Assembly: GCF_900142775.1 (NCBI RefSeq)
Contig: NZ_FRCC01000001.1
Location: 667,045-731,044, forward strand
Length of the DNA: 64,000 bases
Origin: Flavobacterium flevense
Lineage (GTDB): Bacteria; Bacteroidota; Bacteroidia; Flavobacteriales; Flavobacteriaceae
Direction: 5' to 3'
In this document: piece by piece, positions 16,774-25,967 of the stretch
Layout: each line of letters starts with the position of its first letter
Numbering within the stretch: position 1 is the first letter of the stretch
The notes under the pieces: model-generated
Databases searched by the model: none
Told to the model about the DNA's origin: nothing
The model's input: only the letters and a program-made list of their open reading frames with translations
Position numbers and translations under genes: made by a program

Positions 16774-17521
16774 ACTAATCTTATTTTTTCTGCTTTTAAC
16801 AGGCGTTTCTTCCCAATCGCAGGATTCTTTGGCTGTAGCCAAAAGCAGCATTATGTCTTCTGTTCAAAAAGAAATCATAGTGGACAACAGCATTATTAAA
16901 CCACTGAAATTTGATCCCAATTTTAAAAAAAGCTATCAGTCAGCTGATTTTATTTATGATGTAAAAATTGCAGAAAAAGGAATCTGGGATCGCTTTTTAG
17001 ATTGGCTTTCATTTTGGTTTAGAAAGATTTTTGGACTTTCTAACATGGAAGTTTCAGAAAAATACGTCAACTTAAGTCTGAAAGGCATTGCAATACTGAT
17101 CGTCATTTATGTAATTTACAGCATTGTAAAACTCATTCTGAATAAAGAAGGGCAATGGATTTTTGGGAAATCAACCTCTCAAAAAATCATGAAATACGAT
17201 GACATAGAGCTAAATTTAAAAAATATAGATTTTGAAAAGTTAATAAAAGACACGCTGAAATCCGGAGAAAAACGTTTAGCTATCCGATATTATTATTTAT
17301 GGTTACTCAAAAAAATGTCGGAAAAAAATGTAATCGAGTGGAATCCTGAAAAAACAAATTCAGATTATTTATACGAAATAAAAAACGAAAGCATCCGGAA
17401 TGACTTTGGTTATGTATCTTATTTGTACAATTATATTTGGTACGGCGAATTTGATCTGGACGAAAACACTTTTGAAAAAGCACAAAAAACATTTGAAAAA
17501 ACATTACAATCTATCTCATAA
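16766..17521 (+). CDS. DUF4129-type membrane protein
   Basis: A GTG start gives 251 residues: an N-terminal signal or anchor (NKLILFFLLLTGVSS), an extracytoplasmic stretch with WDRFLDWLSFWFRKIFG, one membrane span (GIAILIVIYVIYSIVKLIL, about 110-128), and a cytoplasmic C-terminal domain with the DUF4129 pattern (RLAIRYYYLWLLKKM then YIWYGEFDLDE). This domain often accompanies transglutaminase-like or DUF58 proteins. Function is unknown; the operon position links it to MoxR. Confidence 0.85.
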   Translation: MNKLILFFLLLTGVSSQSQDSLAVAKSSIMSSVQKEIIVDNSIIKPLKFDPNFKKSYQSADFIYDVKIAEKGIWDRFLDWLSFWFRKIFGLSNMEVSEKYVNLSLKGIAILIVIYVIYSIVKLILNKEGQWIFGKSTSQKIMKYDDIELNLKNIDFEKLIKDTLKSGEKRLAIRYYYLWLLKKMSEKNVIEWNPEKTNSDYLYEIKNESIRNDFGYVSYLYNYIWYGEFDLDENTFEKAQKTFEKTLQSIS

Positions 17522-18718
17522 ATGAACAATACTATTAAAATATATATTGTTTTTTTTATCTTGTTTTTAGCAGGTATCATTTATATTGACGCTGTTAAAC
17601 CCAAACCTGTAAACTGGTTTCCATCTTATGATTTAACTAAAAAAGACCCTTTTGGATTGTACGTCCTTGACAAAGAATCCAGCGGTTTATTTAAAGAAAA
17701 TGAAATTCAAAAAGTAATAAAAACGCTGTACGAATTCTTTAACAGTGAAAATGCTTTAGTTGATGTTGAGTATGATTACAGTGGAACTATCTTTTTGGTT
17801 TCCGAAAAATACAATTTAGACAGCAAGTCAGATAAAGAACTTTTTTATTTTGTAGGCGATGGCAATACCGCTTTTATAAGCTGTAAAGATTTTCCTGAAA
17901 TACTAATGGACAGTTTAAATTTTAGCATTGACTCCCGTCTACGATTATCTGACACGGTAAATGTATGGATGGCTAATAAAAATTTAGGTTTAGAAAAATA
18001 CAATTTAAATATTGGAGCCGGCAACATTTATTTTTCAGAAATAGACACCTTGACAACAACCGTTTTAGGCTATCAGGGAAAAGACAATAAAAAAGAAATC
18101 AATTTTATAAAAGTACCTTATAAAGAGGGCTATTTTTACCTGCACACACAGCCTGCCAGCTTTACGAATTATCATTTATTAAAAGACAATCATTTTGAAT
18201 ATACCGAAAAAATCCTTTCTTATATTCCTGAAGGCAATCTTTTCTGGTTAGTAAAAGATCAGAATGGCGAAATTGCTTCTGACTCGCCTTTACGCTATGT
18301 GTTGAGTCAGCCGGCTTTAAAATGGGCGTGGTTACTATTTCTTTCAGGCATGCTGCTTTTTATTATTTTTAATGCTAAAAGAAAACAGCGTATTGTTCCC
18401 ATCCTGAAACCCTTGGCAAACACCACAGTCGATTTTACAAAAACAATTGGTAATTTATATTATCAGGAAGGCGATCACCAAAATATTATCAACAAAAAAA
18501 TTATTTATTTTTTTGAAAAAATAAGGAACGAATATTTAATTGACACGACCGTTTTAGACGAAAATTTCGAAAAAAAATTACAACTAAAAACAGGCAAAAA
18601 CATTCAGGACATAAAAGAGCTGGTGTGGTTAATCAAACGTATAAATGGGCCTTATTACTTATGTGTTGAAGAAGATTTAATTGAAATTAATAATGCAATA
18701 GAAAAAATTATCAGCTAA
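17522..18718 (+). CDS. DUF4350 domain-containing membrane protein
   Basis: The 398-residue protein has an N-terminal membrane anchor (residues 5-23) and a large extracytoplasmic domain of about 240 residues of DUF4350 type (SYDLTKKDPFGLYVLDKE). A second membrane span (WAWLLFLSGMLLFIIF) and a cytoplasmic C-terminal domain of about 110 residues follow. It begins on the base after the previous stop and its own TAA overlaps the MoxR ATG by one base, so expression is tightly coupled. Confidence 0.87.
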   Translation: MNNTIKIYIVFFILFLAGIIYIDAVKPKPVNWFPSYDLTKKDPFGLYVLDKESSGLFKENEIQKVIKTLYEFFNSENALVDVEYDYSGTIFLVSEKYNLDSKSDKELFYFVGDGNTAFISCKDFPEILMDSLNFSIDSRLRLSDTVNVWMANKNLGLEKYNLNIGAGNIYFSEIDTLTTTVLGYQGKDNKKEINFIKVPYKEGYFYLHTQPASFTNYHLLKDNHFEYTEKILSYIPEGNLFWLVKDQNGEIASDSPLRYVLSQPALKWAWLLFLSGMLLFIIFNAKRKQRIVPILKPLANTTVDFTKTIGNLYYQEGDHQNIINKKIIYFFEKIRNEYLIDTTVLDENFEKKLQLKTGKNIQDIKELVWLIKRINGPYYLCVEEDLIEINNAIEKIIS

Positions 18719-19725
18719 TGGAAAATACAGAAAACAGCCTTCCCGATTCAGAAAATGTAACCTTTGAATCCCGATTAGATTTAAGAGCATTAAGCGAAAG
18801 CATCGAAAAAATAAAAAAAGAATTAGAAACCGTAATTGTGGGTCAGCATAAAATGATTGATCAGCTGCTGGTTGCTATTTTATCTAATGGTCATGTTTTA
18901 ATCGAAGGCGTTCCCGGAGTTGCTAAAACAATAACTGCCAAAATCCTGTCAAAAACACTGTCAATAGGATTCAGCCGCATCCAGTTTACACCGGATTTGA
19001 TGCCATCGGATATCTTAGGAACATCCGTATATGATTTAAAAAAATCAGAATTTGAGTTTAAAAAAGGACCTGTTTTTTCTAACCTGATTTTAATTGACGA
19101 AATCAATCGTGCTCCGGCAAAAACCCAGGCTGCTCTTTTTGAAGTGATGGAAGAACGCCAGATTACAATGGATGGGACAACCTATATACTTGAAACGCCA
19201 TTTATTGTTTTAGCGACACAAAACCCAATAGAACAGGAAGGAACTTATCGTTTACCCGAAGCACAATTAGACCGTTTTCTGTTTAAAATTAACATTGATT
19301 ACCCTGTACTGGATGAAGAAATCACCATTTTACAAAGAGAGCATTCTCTTCAAAATCACGGAAAATTAGATGCTATTGCTTCCATTATTTCAGGCAGTGA
19401 AATCAATACCTACCAGGCCTTAGTAAAACAAGTATTGGTAGATGCAAACCTCATCGAATATATTGCTAAAATTGTGGTGAATACCCGCGAAAATGCATTT
19501 TTATATTTAGGGGCTTCCCCACGGGCTTCTATTGCGATTCTTAATGCTGCTAAAGGTTTTGCAGCAATTAGAGGACGGGATTTTGTTACTCCGGAAGATA
19601 TTAAAGAAGCAGCAATTCCTGTATTACAACATCGTGTAATTGTAACTCCTGAACGCGAAATGGAAGGATTAACAAGTATCGAAATCATTAAACAAATATT
19701 AGAAAGTATTGAAATCCCCAGATAA
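18718..19725 (+). CDS. MoxR-family AAA+ ATPase
   Basis: The 335-residue ATPase shows Walker A GVPGVAKT, Walker B LILIDEINRAPAKTQ, sensor 1 region LATQNPIEQEG and the arginine-containing LPEAQLDRFLFKI. MoxR ATPases act as chaperones that assemble or activate partner complexes, often with a DUF58 or von Willebrand A protein. Here the partner is the next gene. It is cytosolic, presumably acting at the membrane on the preceding proteins. Confidence 0.95.
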   Translation: MENTENSLPDSENVTFESRLDLRALSESIEKIKKELETVIVGQHKMIDQLLVAILSNGHVLIEGVPGVAKTITAKILSKTLSIGFSRIQFTPDLMPSDILGTSVYDLKKSEFEFKKGPVFSNLILIDEINRAPAKTQAALFEVMEERQITMDGTTYILETPFIVLATQNPIEQEGTYRLPEAQLDRFLFKINIDYPVLDEEITILQREHSLQNHGKLDAIASIISGSEINTYQALVKQVLVDANLIEYIAKIVVNTRENAFLYLGASPRASIAILNAAKGFAAIRGRDFVTPEDIKEAAIPVLQHRVIVTPEREMEGLTSIEIIKQILESIEIPR

Positions 19726-19773
19726 ATAAATTTCGAAAAAAACTATTTTACAAACCATAAAGCGCTATAAATA

Positions 19774-21105
19774 TTGAACTATTTTAAACAATTTTATATT
19801 AACCTTCTGTTTTTCTATTTGCTGGCAGGCATCATAGGAATATTTTGTATGGCGTTTATTTTTCCTGCTTTATATCAGGCTGCCTGGTATATTTTGCTTG
19901 CTTTACTGTGTTTTTTTGTTTTGGATTTTATCATTTTGTTTCTGACCAAAAACGGGATAGAAGCACAAAGAATAACTCCGGAAAAATTATCTAATGGTGA
20001 TGAAAACCCGATAATCATTAGTATTAAAAATTTCTATGCTTTTAGTGTGTATGCTAAAGTAATAGATGAAATTCCTTTTCAGTTTCAAATTAGAAACTTT
20101 GAAATTAAACGAAAAATAAAAAGTGCTTCCATTGATGATTTTCAATATTATCTCAGACCCACAGAACGCGGCGAATACCATTTTGGGAATTTAAACATCT
20201 ACATTTCATCCCCTTTAAAATTGATTTCTAAGCGCTATATTTTCAATAAAGATGCAATGGTTCCTGTATATCCTTCTTACATCCAGTTAAGGAAATATGA
20301 TTTAATTGCTTTTTCTAATAATTTGTTTCAGTATGGTGTTAAAAAAATAAGACGCCTGGGACATACTATGGAGTTTGAACAAATTAAAGAATATGTTCCC
20401 GGTGATGATATCAGAACCCTGAACTGGAAAGCTACGGCTAAGAAAAACAGCTTAATGGTAAACCAGTTTCAGGACGAAAAATCCCAAAATATTTACATGG
20501 CAATTGATAAAGGGCGAACTATGAAAATGCCTTTTAACGGAATGAGTTTGCTTGATTATGCTATAAATGCCACTTTAGTAATGTCGAATGTGATTCTGAA
20601 AAAACAAGACAAGGCGGGTATGTTTTCTTTTTCTAAAAAAGTAGAAAACCGCGTAGTTTCAGAAAAAAGAACGTTGCAAATGCAAAAGATTCTGGAAAAT
20701 TTGTATAAAATAAAAACCGATTATTTTGAAAGTGATTATTCCAGATTGTATGCTGATATCAAGAAAAACATCAACCAGCGAAGTCTGATTATTTTATATA
20801 CTAATTTTGAAACTTTAGACAGCTTACACCGCCAGTTACCTTATTTAAAAGGAATTGCAAAAAGCCATTTACTGGTAGTTGTTTTTTTTCAAAATACCGA
20901 ATTAAACCAGATTACGACTAAAAAAGCAGAAACGATCCAGCAGGTTTATGATAAGGTCATTGCTGAAAAATTTATTTTCGAAAAAAAACTTATTGTAAAT
21001 GAACTCAAAAAATACGGAATTCATTCGGTTTTAACGCAACCTGAAAACCTGACATTAGACAGCATTAATAAATACCTTGAAATTAAAGCCAGAGGAATAT
21101 TGTAA
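19774..21105 (+). CDS. DUF58 domain-containing protein (MoxR partner)
   Basis: The 443-residue protein has two N-terminal membrane segments (about 10-60), a beta-rich middle, and the DUF58 signature EFEQIKEYVPGDDIRTLNWK near residue 210. A von Willebrand A-like domain follows (IYMAIDKGRTM). A TTG start is proposed because no ATG or GTG gives the full first membrane span; the start could be revised. It closes the operon that begins with the SpoIIM-like gene. Confidence 0.9.
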   Translation: MNYFKQFYINLLFFYLLAGIIGIFCMAFIFPALYQAAWYILLALLCFFVLDFIILFLTKNGIEAQRITPEKLSNGDENPIIISIKNFYAFSVYAKVIDEIPFQFQIRNFEIKRKIKSASIDDFQYYLRPTERGEYHFGNLNIYISSPLKLISKRYIFNKDAMVPVYPSYIQLRKYDLIAFSNNLFQYGVKKIRRLGHTMEFEQIKEYVPGDDIRTLNWKATAKKNSLMVNQFQDEKSQNIYMAIDKGRTMKMPFNGMSLLDYAINATLVMSNVILKKQDKAGMFSFSKKVENRVVSEKRTLQMQKILENLYKIKTDYFESDYSRLYADIKKNINQRSLIILYTNFETLDSLHRQLPYLKGIAKSHLLVVVFFQNTELNQITTKKAETIQQVYDKVIAEKFIFEKKLIVNELKKYGIHSVLTQPENLTLDSINKYLEIKARGIL

Positions 21106-21117
21106 TAGTTTACAAAA

Positions 21118-21561
21118 TTATTTTCTCCTCGAAATAAAAAATCGTTTCATCAAATCGGCAGCTTCATTAGCCATAACTCCCGAAACTACAGCGGTTTTGG
21201 GATGCAACTTTGTTCCCATAACCATAAAACCGCGTTGTTCGTCTCGTGCTCCAAAAACAATTTTAGTAATTTGGCTCCAATACAAAGCACCGGCACACAT
21301 CTGGCAAGGCTCTAAAGTCACATACAAAGTACAATCTTTTAAATATTTCCCTCCCAGAAAATTTGCTGCCGCCGTGATGGATTGCATTTCGGCATGAGCT
21401 GTAACATCATGCAGCATTTCGGTTAAATTATGACTTCGGGCAATGATGGTGTTATTGACTACGATAATGGCACCTACAGGGATTTCGCCTTTATCAAAAG
21501 CCATTTCGGCTTCCTGCAGCGCCTTTTTCATAAAATACTCGTCGGTGAAAATATTTTCCAT
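21118..21561 (-). CDS. tadA: Nucleoside deaminase, probable tRNA-specific adenosine deaminase TadA
   Basis: The 147-residue zinc deaminase carries HAEMQ (zinc His and proton-shuttle Glu) and PCQMCAGAL (two zinc Cys), with the N-terminal MKKALQEAEMAFDKGEIPVG typical of TadA. TadA converts A34 to inosine in tRNA-Arg(ACG). Guanine deaminases of the same family are similar, but this motif set favours TadA. It converges with DUF58, 12 bases apart. Confidence 0.88.
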   Translation of the reverse strand: MENIFTDEYFMKKALQEAEMAFDKGEIPVGAIIVVNNTIIARSHNLTEMLHDVTAHAEMQSITAAANFLGGKYLKDCTLYVTLEPCQMCAGALYWSQITKIVFGARDEQRGFMVMGTKLHPKTAVVSGVMANEAADLMKRFFISRRK

Positions 21562-21616
21562 ACAGCAAAAGTACGATTTTGAAATAATTTTCGAGAGTTT
21601 AAAATGGATATCCCAA

Positions 21617-22723
21617 CTAGGAAAGTAAATTCAAATCATAACTTCGATTTCTACCCTCTCCTTTAGGAATTAAAATATTTTTTATAGTCAGATCCTGTAA
21701 ATCTCTTGTGGCAGTTGCTCTGGAGGTTTTGTTGATAGAAACATATTTTAGAACTGTCATACCACCTTGAAAACCGGAAATTCCACTTTCAAACATTTTT
21801 AAAACAGCCTTACTTTGTCTATCATTCATTTGCTTTTTAAAACGGTCTATAAACTTTGTTTTGTTTAACGTAAAAAGCACAATTTGTTTGGCATTTTTCT
21901 GAGATTCTAAAATTAATGTAGAAAAATATAGAATCCAGTGGGTGATGTCAAGTGTTTTTTGGGCTTGTTTTAAGGATTCATAATATTGTTTTTTGTTTTG
22001 TTCAATGGTGCTTGAAATGCTCATCAAAACAGGGCGATTTAAGGATTCTGAAAGACATTTTTTAGCAATTGTTCTGCCAATTCTGCCATTTCCATCTTCA
22101 AAAGGATGAATACTTTCAAAATACAAATGCGAAATGGAAGTTTTAATCAATGCTCTTTTAATATCCGTTGGTTTTACTTCAAAATCATTGTACCAATTGA
22201 TAAACTTCTGCATTTCGGCAGGAACCTGGGTGGATGGCGGTGCTTCAAAATGGATAATTTCTTTACCAAAAGATCCCGAAACAATTTGCATAGGCTCCAC
22301 ACCACTTCTATACTCACCGGGATTAACCCGTTTTGAATACTCCATAAGAATTGCATGCCATTCCTTTATTATAAATTCCGTCAACTTTTCAGAATAAGAA
22401 TTTCGAACTGTTACCATCAACTTTCCAATTCCCTGAGCTTTTTTGTCTCTAATTTGCCCCACAGCATCTCCAATACCTAAATTTTTCTTAATCGAAGACA
22501 TCACATCTTCTCGGCTAAAAAATTCTCCTTCAATTTCTGAAGTTTTGACAGCCTCTGAAATCATAAACTGCAAAATAGTTTCCTGCTGAACTTCTGTTGG
22601 TAAAGAATCAACAAGACCTTTTAATTCCCCTGTTTCTAAGGCAAAATCTATACATAATGAATCTATAACAGAATCATCAAATTTGAATTTTTCCCAATTT
22701 AGATTTTGCCAATTGTATTGCAT
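21617..22723 (-). CDS. Fic-family protein (probable AMP-transferase), autoinhibited type
   Basis: From the chosen start the protein is 368 residues. The Fic catalytic motif HPFEDGNGR is at about 206-214. TSEIEG at about 61-66 fits the inhibitory [S/T]xxxE[G/N] helix of class II Fic proteins, so activity is probably autoinhibited. The C-terminal 90 residues look like a winged helix (TVLKYVSINKTSRATATRDL), suggesting DNA binding. The start was placed at MQYNW because an earlier ATG lies upstream of the promoter box. Target protein is unknown. Confidence 0.9.
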   Translation of the reverse strand: MQYNWQNLNWEKFKFDDSVIDSLCIDFALETGELKGLVDSLPTEVQQETILQFMISEAVKTSEIEGEFFSREDVMSSIKKNLGIGDAVGQIRDKKAQGIGKLMVTVRNSYSEKLTEFIIKEWHAILMEYSKRVNPGEYRSGVEPMQIVSGSFGKEIIHFEAPPSTQVPAEMQKFINWYNDFEVKPTDIKRALIKTSISHLYFESIHPFEDGNGRIGRTIAKKCLSESLNRPVLMSISSTIEQNKKQYYESLKQAQKTLDITHWILYFSTLILESQKNAKQIVLFTLNKTKFIDRFKKQMNDRQSKAVLKMFESGISGFQGGMTVLKYVSINKTSRATATRDLQDLTIKNILIPKGEGRNRSYDLNLLS

Positions 22724-22777
22724 GAGGTGAATAATTATGTTAATCACCTCAAATATAGTCATTTTTTGAGGTGATTA
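22724..22777 (-). promoter_or_regulatory. Fic gene promoter with 13-base inverted-repeat operator
   Basis: TAATCACCTCAAA (22741-22753) and its exact complement TTTGAGGTGATTA (22765-22777) are separated by 11 bases. The minus-strand -7 box TATATTTG (22750-22757) overlaps the inner arm. A third half-site GAGGTGA (22724-22730) abuts the ATG. This looks like an autoregulatory operator, perhaps bound by the Fic protein's own C-terminal winged helix. Confidence 0.75.
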
Positions 22778-22875
22778 GCAATAATAATCGACTCATTTTA
22801 CTTTCACATAACTACTCTGTTAAAAAAATTTGACACGGATTCATCAATTAATTACAATTTATAACCAAACATGCA

Positions 22876-22950
22876 CACGAATCACAATTATATTTAAAAT
22901 TTGTGTCATCAAAATAATATCAAAATTTTATTATTATTTGTGAATTCGTG
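22876..22950. repeat. Imperfect intergenic inverted repeat upstream of dxs
   Basis: CACGAATCACA and TGTGAATTCGTG are near-complementary arms about 52 bases apart, lying between the Fic promoter and the dxs promoter box. No reading frame is present. The function is unclear. Confidence 0.4.
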
Positions 22951-22988
22951 GCTAAAACTTAAAAAAAACAGATTTAAATTTAAAACCG

Positions 22989-22996
22989 TAAATTTG
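22989..22996 (+). promoter_or_regulatory. Promoter -7 box, dxs
   Basis: TAAATTTG, 17 bases before the dxs ATG, implying a leader of about ten bases. Confidence 0.6.
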
Positions 22997-23013
22997 CTTT
23001 TTTTGAATTTCTA

Positions 23014-24795
23014 ATGAAAAGTAATTTACTCGAACACATCCATACGCCAGCTGATTTACGCCAACTTGACGAAGCTCAACTTCCTCAATTAGCACAGGAA
23101 TTACGTGCTTTTATAATCGATATTGTTTCGGTAAAAGAAGGGCATTTGGGTGCCAGTTTAGGAGTAATCGAATTAACGATCGCTTTGCATTATGTGTTTA
23201 ACACGCCCGAAGATGCTTTAATCTGGGATGTAGGTCATCAGGCATACGGACATAAAATCCTAACGGGCCGAAGAGAAAATTTTCATACTAACCGCCAGTT
23301 AAACGGGATTTCGGGCTTTCCAAAAAGAAGTGAAAGTATTTATGATGCCTTTGGCGTAGGCCACTCCTCGACTTCTATTTCGGCAGCACTAGGAATGGCG
23401 ATTGCATCTAATTTGAACGGCGATTTCGAAAAACAACACATTGCGGTAATTGGTGATGCTTCGATAGCCTCAGGAATGGCTTTTGAAGGATTGAATCATG
23501 CCGGAGTGACAAATGCTAACCTATTAGTGATTCTGAATGACAATGCTATCGGGATTGACCCGAGTGTGGGTGCCTTAAAAAACTATCTTACGGCTGTAAA
23601 AGAAGGAAAGAATCCCCGACAAAACAATATGATAAAATCCCTGAATTTTAATTATTCGGGACCAATTGACGGCAATGATATTTTTGCAGTTACCAAAGAA
23701 TTAAAGCGTTTACAAAAAATAAAAGGTCCTAAATTTCTTCATGTAATTACTACCAAGGGGAAAGGACTGCATCAGGCAGAACAAGATCAGGTAAAATACC
23801 ATGCTCCCGGAAAATTTGATGCCCTAACAGGAGAAATTATCCCAAAATTTGAAGAAAATCTTCCGCCAAAATACCAGGACGTTTTTGGTTTAACCATTTT
23901 GGATTTGGCACAAAAAAATAAAAAAATAATCGGGATCACTCCTGCTATGCCTTCGGGAAGTTCGCTGAAATTTATGATGGATGCTTTACCTGAACGCGCT
24001 TTTGATGTTGGGATTGCTGAGCAACACGCAGTAACCTTAGCCGCCGGAATGGCCACACAGGGAATGATTGTTTACTGCAATATCTATTCTACTTTTTTAC
24101 AAAGAGCTTATGATCAGGTCATTCATGATGTCGCTTTGCAAAATTTACCCGTGGTATTTTGTCTGGACAGAGCAGGATTAGTGGGTGAAGACGGAGCCAC
24201 ACATCATGGTGTATTTGACATTGCTTATTTACGCTGTATTCCTAATCTTATTATTTATGCTCCTATTAACGAAATAGCATTACAAAACATCCTTTACACG
24301 GCTCAGTCCGGACTGGAACACCCTATAGCCATTCGTTATCCCAGAGGTCGCGGTGTGATTCAGGACTGGAAAAAAGAACATTTTGGTCATTATCAAAAAA
24401 TAGAAACCGGAAAGGCATCTTGTATTAAAAACGGAAGCAAAGTAGCCGTTCTATCCAGCGGAACCATCGGCAATAATGTGATAACTGCACTGGACGAAAT
24501 TGAAAATCCGGAACATATTGCTCATTATGATTTTGCATTTGTTAAACCTTTAGACGAGAAATTATTACACGAAATATTTCAAAATTTCAAATTCATTATT
24601 ACAGTTGAAGATGGCACAGTTATTGGAGGTTTCGGAAGCGGAATTCTGGAGTTTGCAGCTCAGAACAATTACCAGTCTACTATTAAAACAGTAGGGATTC
24701 CGGATGAATTTATTGGACAAGGAACTGTAAACCAATTACAACAATATTGCGAAATTAGCGTTGAAACTCTAAAATCACTCTTTTTGAGCTATTAA
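23014..24795 (+). CDS. dxs: 1-deoxy-D-xylulose-5-phosphate synthase
   Basis: The 593-residue protein is a little shorter than the usual 620-640 but has all three transketolase-like domains. Visible are EGHLGASLGVIELTIALHYV, DVGHQAYGHKILTGRR, the thiamine-diphosphate region GDASIASGMAFEGLNHAG with NDNAIGI, and the pyrimidine-domain FDVGIAEQHAVTLAAGMA. It condenses pyruvate and glyceraldehyde 3-phosphate, the first step of the MEP isoprenoid pathway. A TAAATTTG box lies 17 bases upstream of the start, giving a very short leader. Confidence 0.96.
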   Translation: MKSNLLEHIHTPADLRQLDEAQLPQLAQELRAFIIDIVSVKEGHLGASLGVIELTIALHYVFNTPEDALIWDVGHQAYGHKILTGRRENFHTNRQLNGISGFPKRSESIYDAFGVGHSSTSISAALGMAIASNLNGDFEKQHIAVIGDASIASGMAFEGLNHAGVTNANLLVILNDNAIGIDPSVGALKNYLTAVKEGKNPRQNNMIKSLNFNYSGPIDGNDIFAVTKELKRLQKIKGPKFLHVITTKGKGLHQAEQDQVKYHAPGKFDALTGEIIPKFEENLPPKYQDVFGLTILDLAQKNKKIIGITPAMPSGSSLKFMMDALPERAFDVGIAEQHAVTLAAGMATQGMIVYCNIYSTFLQRAYDQVIHDVALQNLPVVFCLDRAGLVGEDGATHHGVFDIAYLRCIPNLIIYAPINEIALQNILYTAQSGLEHPIAIRYPRGRGVIQDWKKEHFGHYQKIETGKASCIKNGSKVAVLSSGTIGNNVITALDEIENPEHIAHYDFAFVKPLDEKLLHEIFQNFKFIITVEDGTVIGGFGSGILEFAAQNNYQSTIKTVGIPDEFIGQGTVNQLQQYCEISVETLKSLFLSY

Positions 24796-24800
24796 AATAA

Positions 24801-24808
24801 TAAATTTG
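24801..24808 (+). promoter_or_regulatory. Promoter -7 box, DUF3078 gene
   Basis: TAAATTTG just after the dxs stop, 24 bases before the DUF3078 start. Confidence 0.6.
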
Positions 24809-24832
24809 CACACTTAAAATACCAATTCAGTA

Positions 24833-25963
24833 ATGAAAGTAAAAAACCTAAATCTTCTTATCCTCTTACTACTATTTATTACTAATACAAGTAGTTTTTC
24901 ACAAGTTGTTACAGATACAATTTCCAGGGATACCATTACCAAAAATTCTATTGTTGCGGATTCCGTTGCTACTGATTCAATCCCTGTAAAAATAATACTT
25001 AAGCCGGTACTACATGATAATTTTTACAGAAAACCATCTCCTCCCAAATTAAAATATAGTTTTGCGAGAATGGTTAGTCTCCCTGAAGTTATAAAAATAG
25101 AACCTCATTATTCTCATTGGAAAGGAAAAAACATTTTAGGGTTTGATATTTCCGAAATTGCATTTGTAAACTGGAGTGCGGGGGGAACCAGCTCTATTTC
25201 CGGATTACTGAAAGGAGATTTCAACAGAACCTATGAGAGAAAATATACCAAATGGGTGAACGAACTCAGCATCAGATACGGAATGAACAAACAGGACGGA
25301 ATTGAAGTTCGTAAAACCGACGATGCTTTTAGATTCAACTCAACTTTTGGATACCGAAAAAATCCGGAAAGCAACTGGTTTCATTCGGGAAAACTTAACT
25401 TTAATACGCAGTTAACTAACGGTTATAAATACCCAAACAAAGACAATCCTATTTCCAGACTTTTTGCCCCGGCTTATATGTTTTTAGGAACAGGAGCTGA
25501 GTACAGCAAAAAAAATAAAGATTTTGTTTTTTATGCCTCACCTTTTACCTACAAAGCAACTTTGGTATGGGATCAGGAGTTAGCTGACAAAGGATCTTTT
25601 GGGGTTGAAAAGGCTATTTATGATGAAGAGGGAAACATTGTAAGAAGAGGTAGAAGAGCTAAAAATGAAGTAGGTGTATTGATTACCAATCATTATAAAA
25701 GCGAAATTTCAAAAAATGTGATTTTTGTAAGTAATGTCAGTCTCTATTCCGACTATATTAACAAATTTGGAAATGTCGATATAGACTGTGATTTAGCTTT
25801 AAATTTAGTGGTAAATCAATATGTAAAAGCAAATATAGGCACCCGTATTTTATATGACGATGACATCAAAAACAAAACAGAAATTGATGGCGTTGAGGTT
25901 AACGAAGGACCTAAAACCCAGTTGAAACAGGTTTTAGGAGTAGGTATTACGTATGCTTTTTAA
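24833..25963 (+). CDS. DUF3078 domain-containing secreted protein
   Basis: The 376-residue protein has a signal peptide (NLLILLLLFITNTSSFSQ), a Thr/Asp/Ser-rich linker of about 35 residues, and a beta-rich body with alternating aromatic strands (NFVNWSAGGTSSISGLLKGD-like) ending in GVGITYAF, a beta-barrel-like C-terminal strand. This matches the DUF3078 family of Bacteroidota, probably an outer-membrane protein. It follows dxs by 37 bases but has its own TAAATTTG box. It ends four bases from the convergent dgt gene. Confidence 0.82.
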   Translation: MKVKNLNLLILLLLFITNTSSFSQVVTDTISRDTITKNSIVADSVATDSIPVKIILKPVLHDNFYRKPSPPKLKYSFARMVSLPEVIKIEPHYSHWKGKNILGFDISEIAFVNWSAGGTSSISGLLKGDFNRTYERKYTKWVNELSIRYGMNKQDGIEVRKTDDAFRFNSTFGYRKNPESNWFHSGKLNFNTQLTNGYKYPNKDNPISRLFAPAYMFLGTGAEYSKKNKDFVFYASPFTYKATLVWDQELADKGSFGVEKAIYDEEGNIVRRGRRAKNEVGVLITNHYKSEISKNVIFVSNVSLYSDYINKFGNVDIDCDLALNLVVNQYVKANIGTRILYDDDIKNKTEIDGVEVNEGPKTQLKQVLGVGITYAF

Positions 25964-25967
25964 GCCT

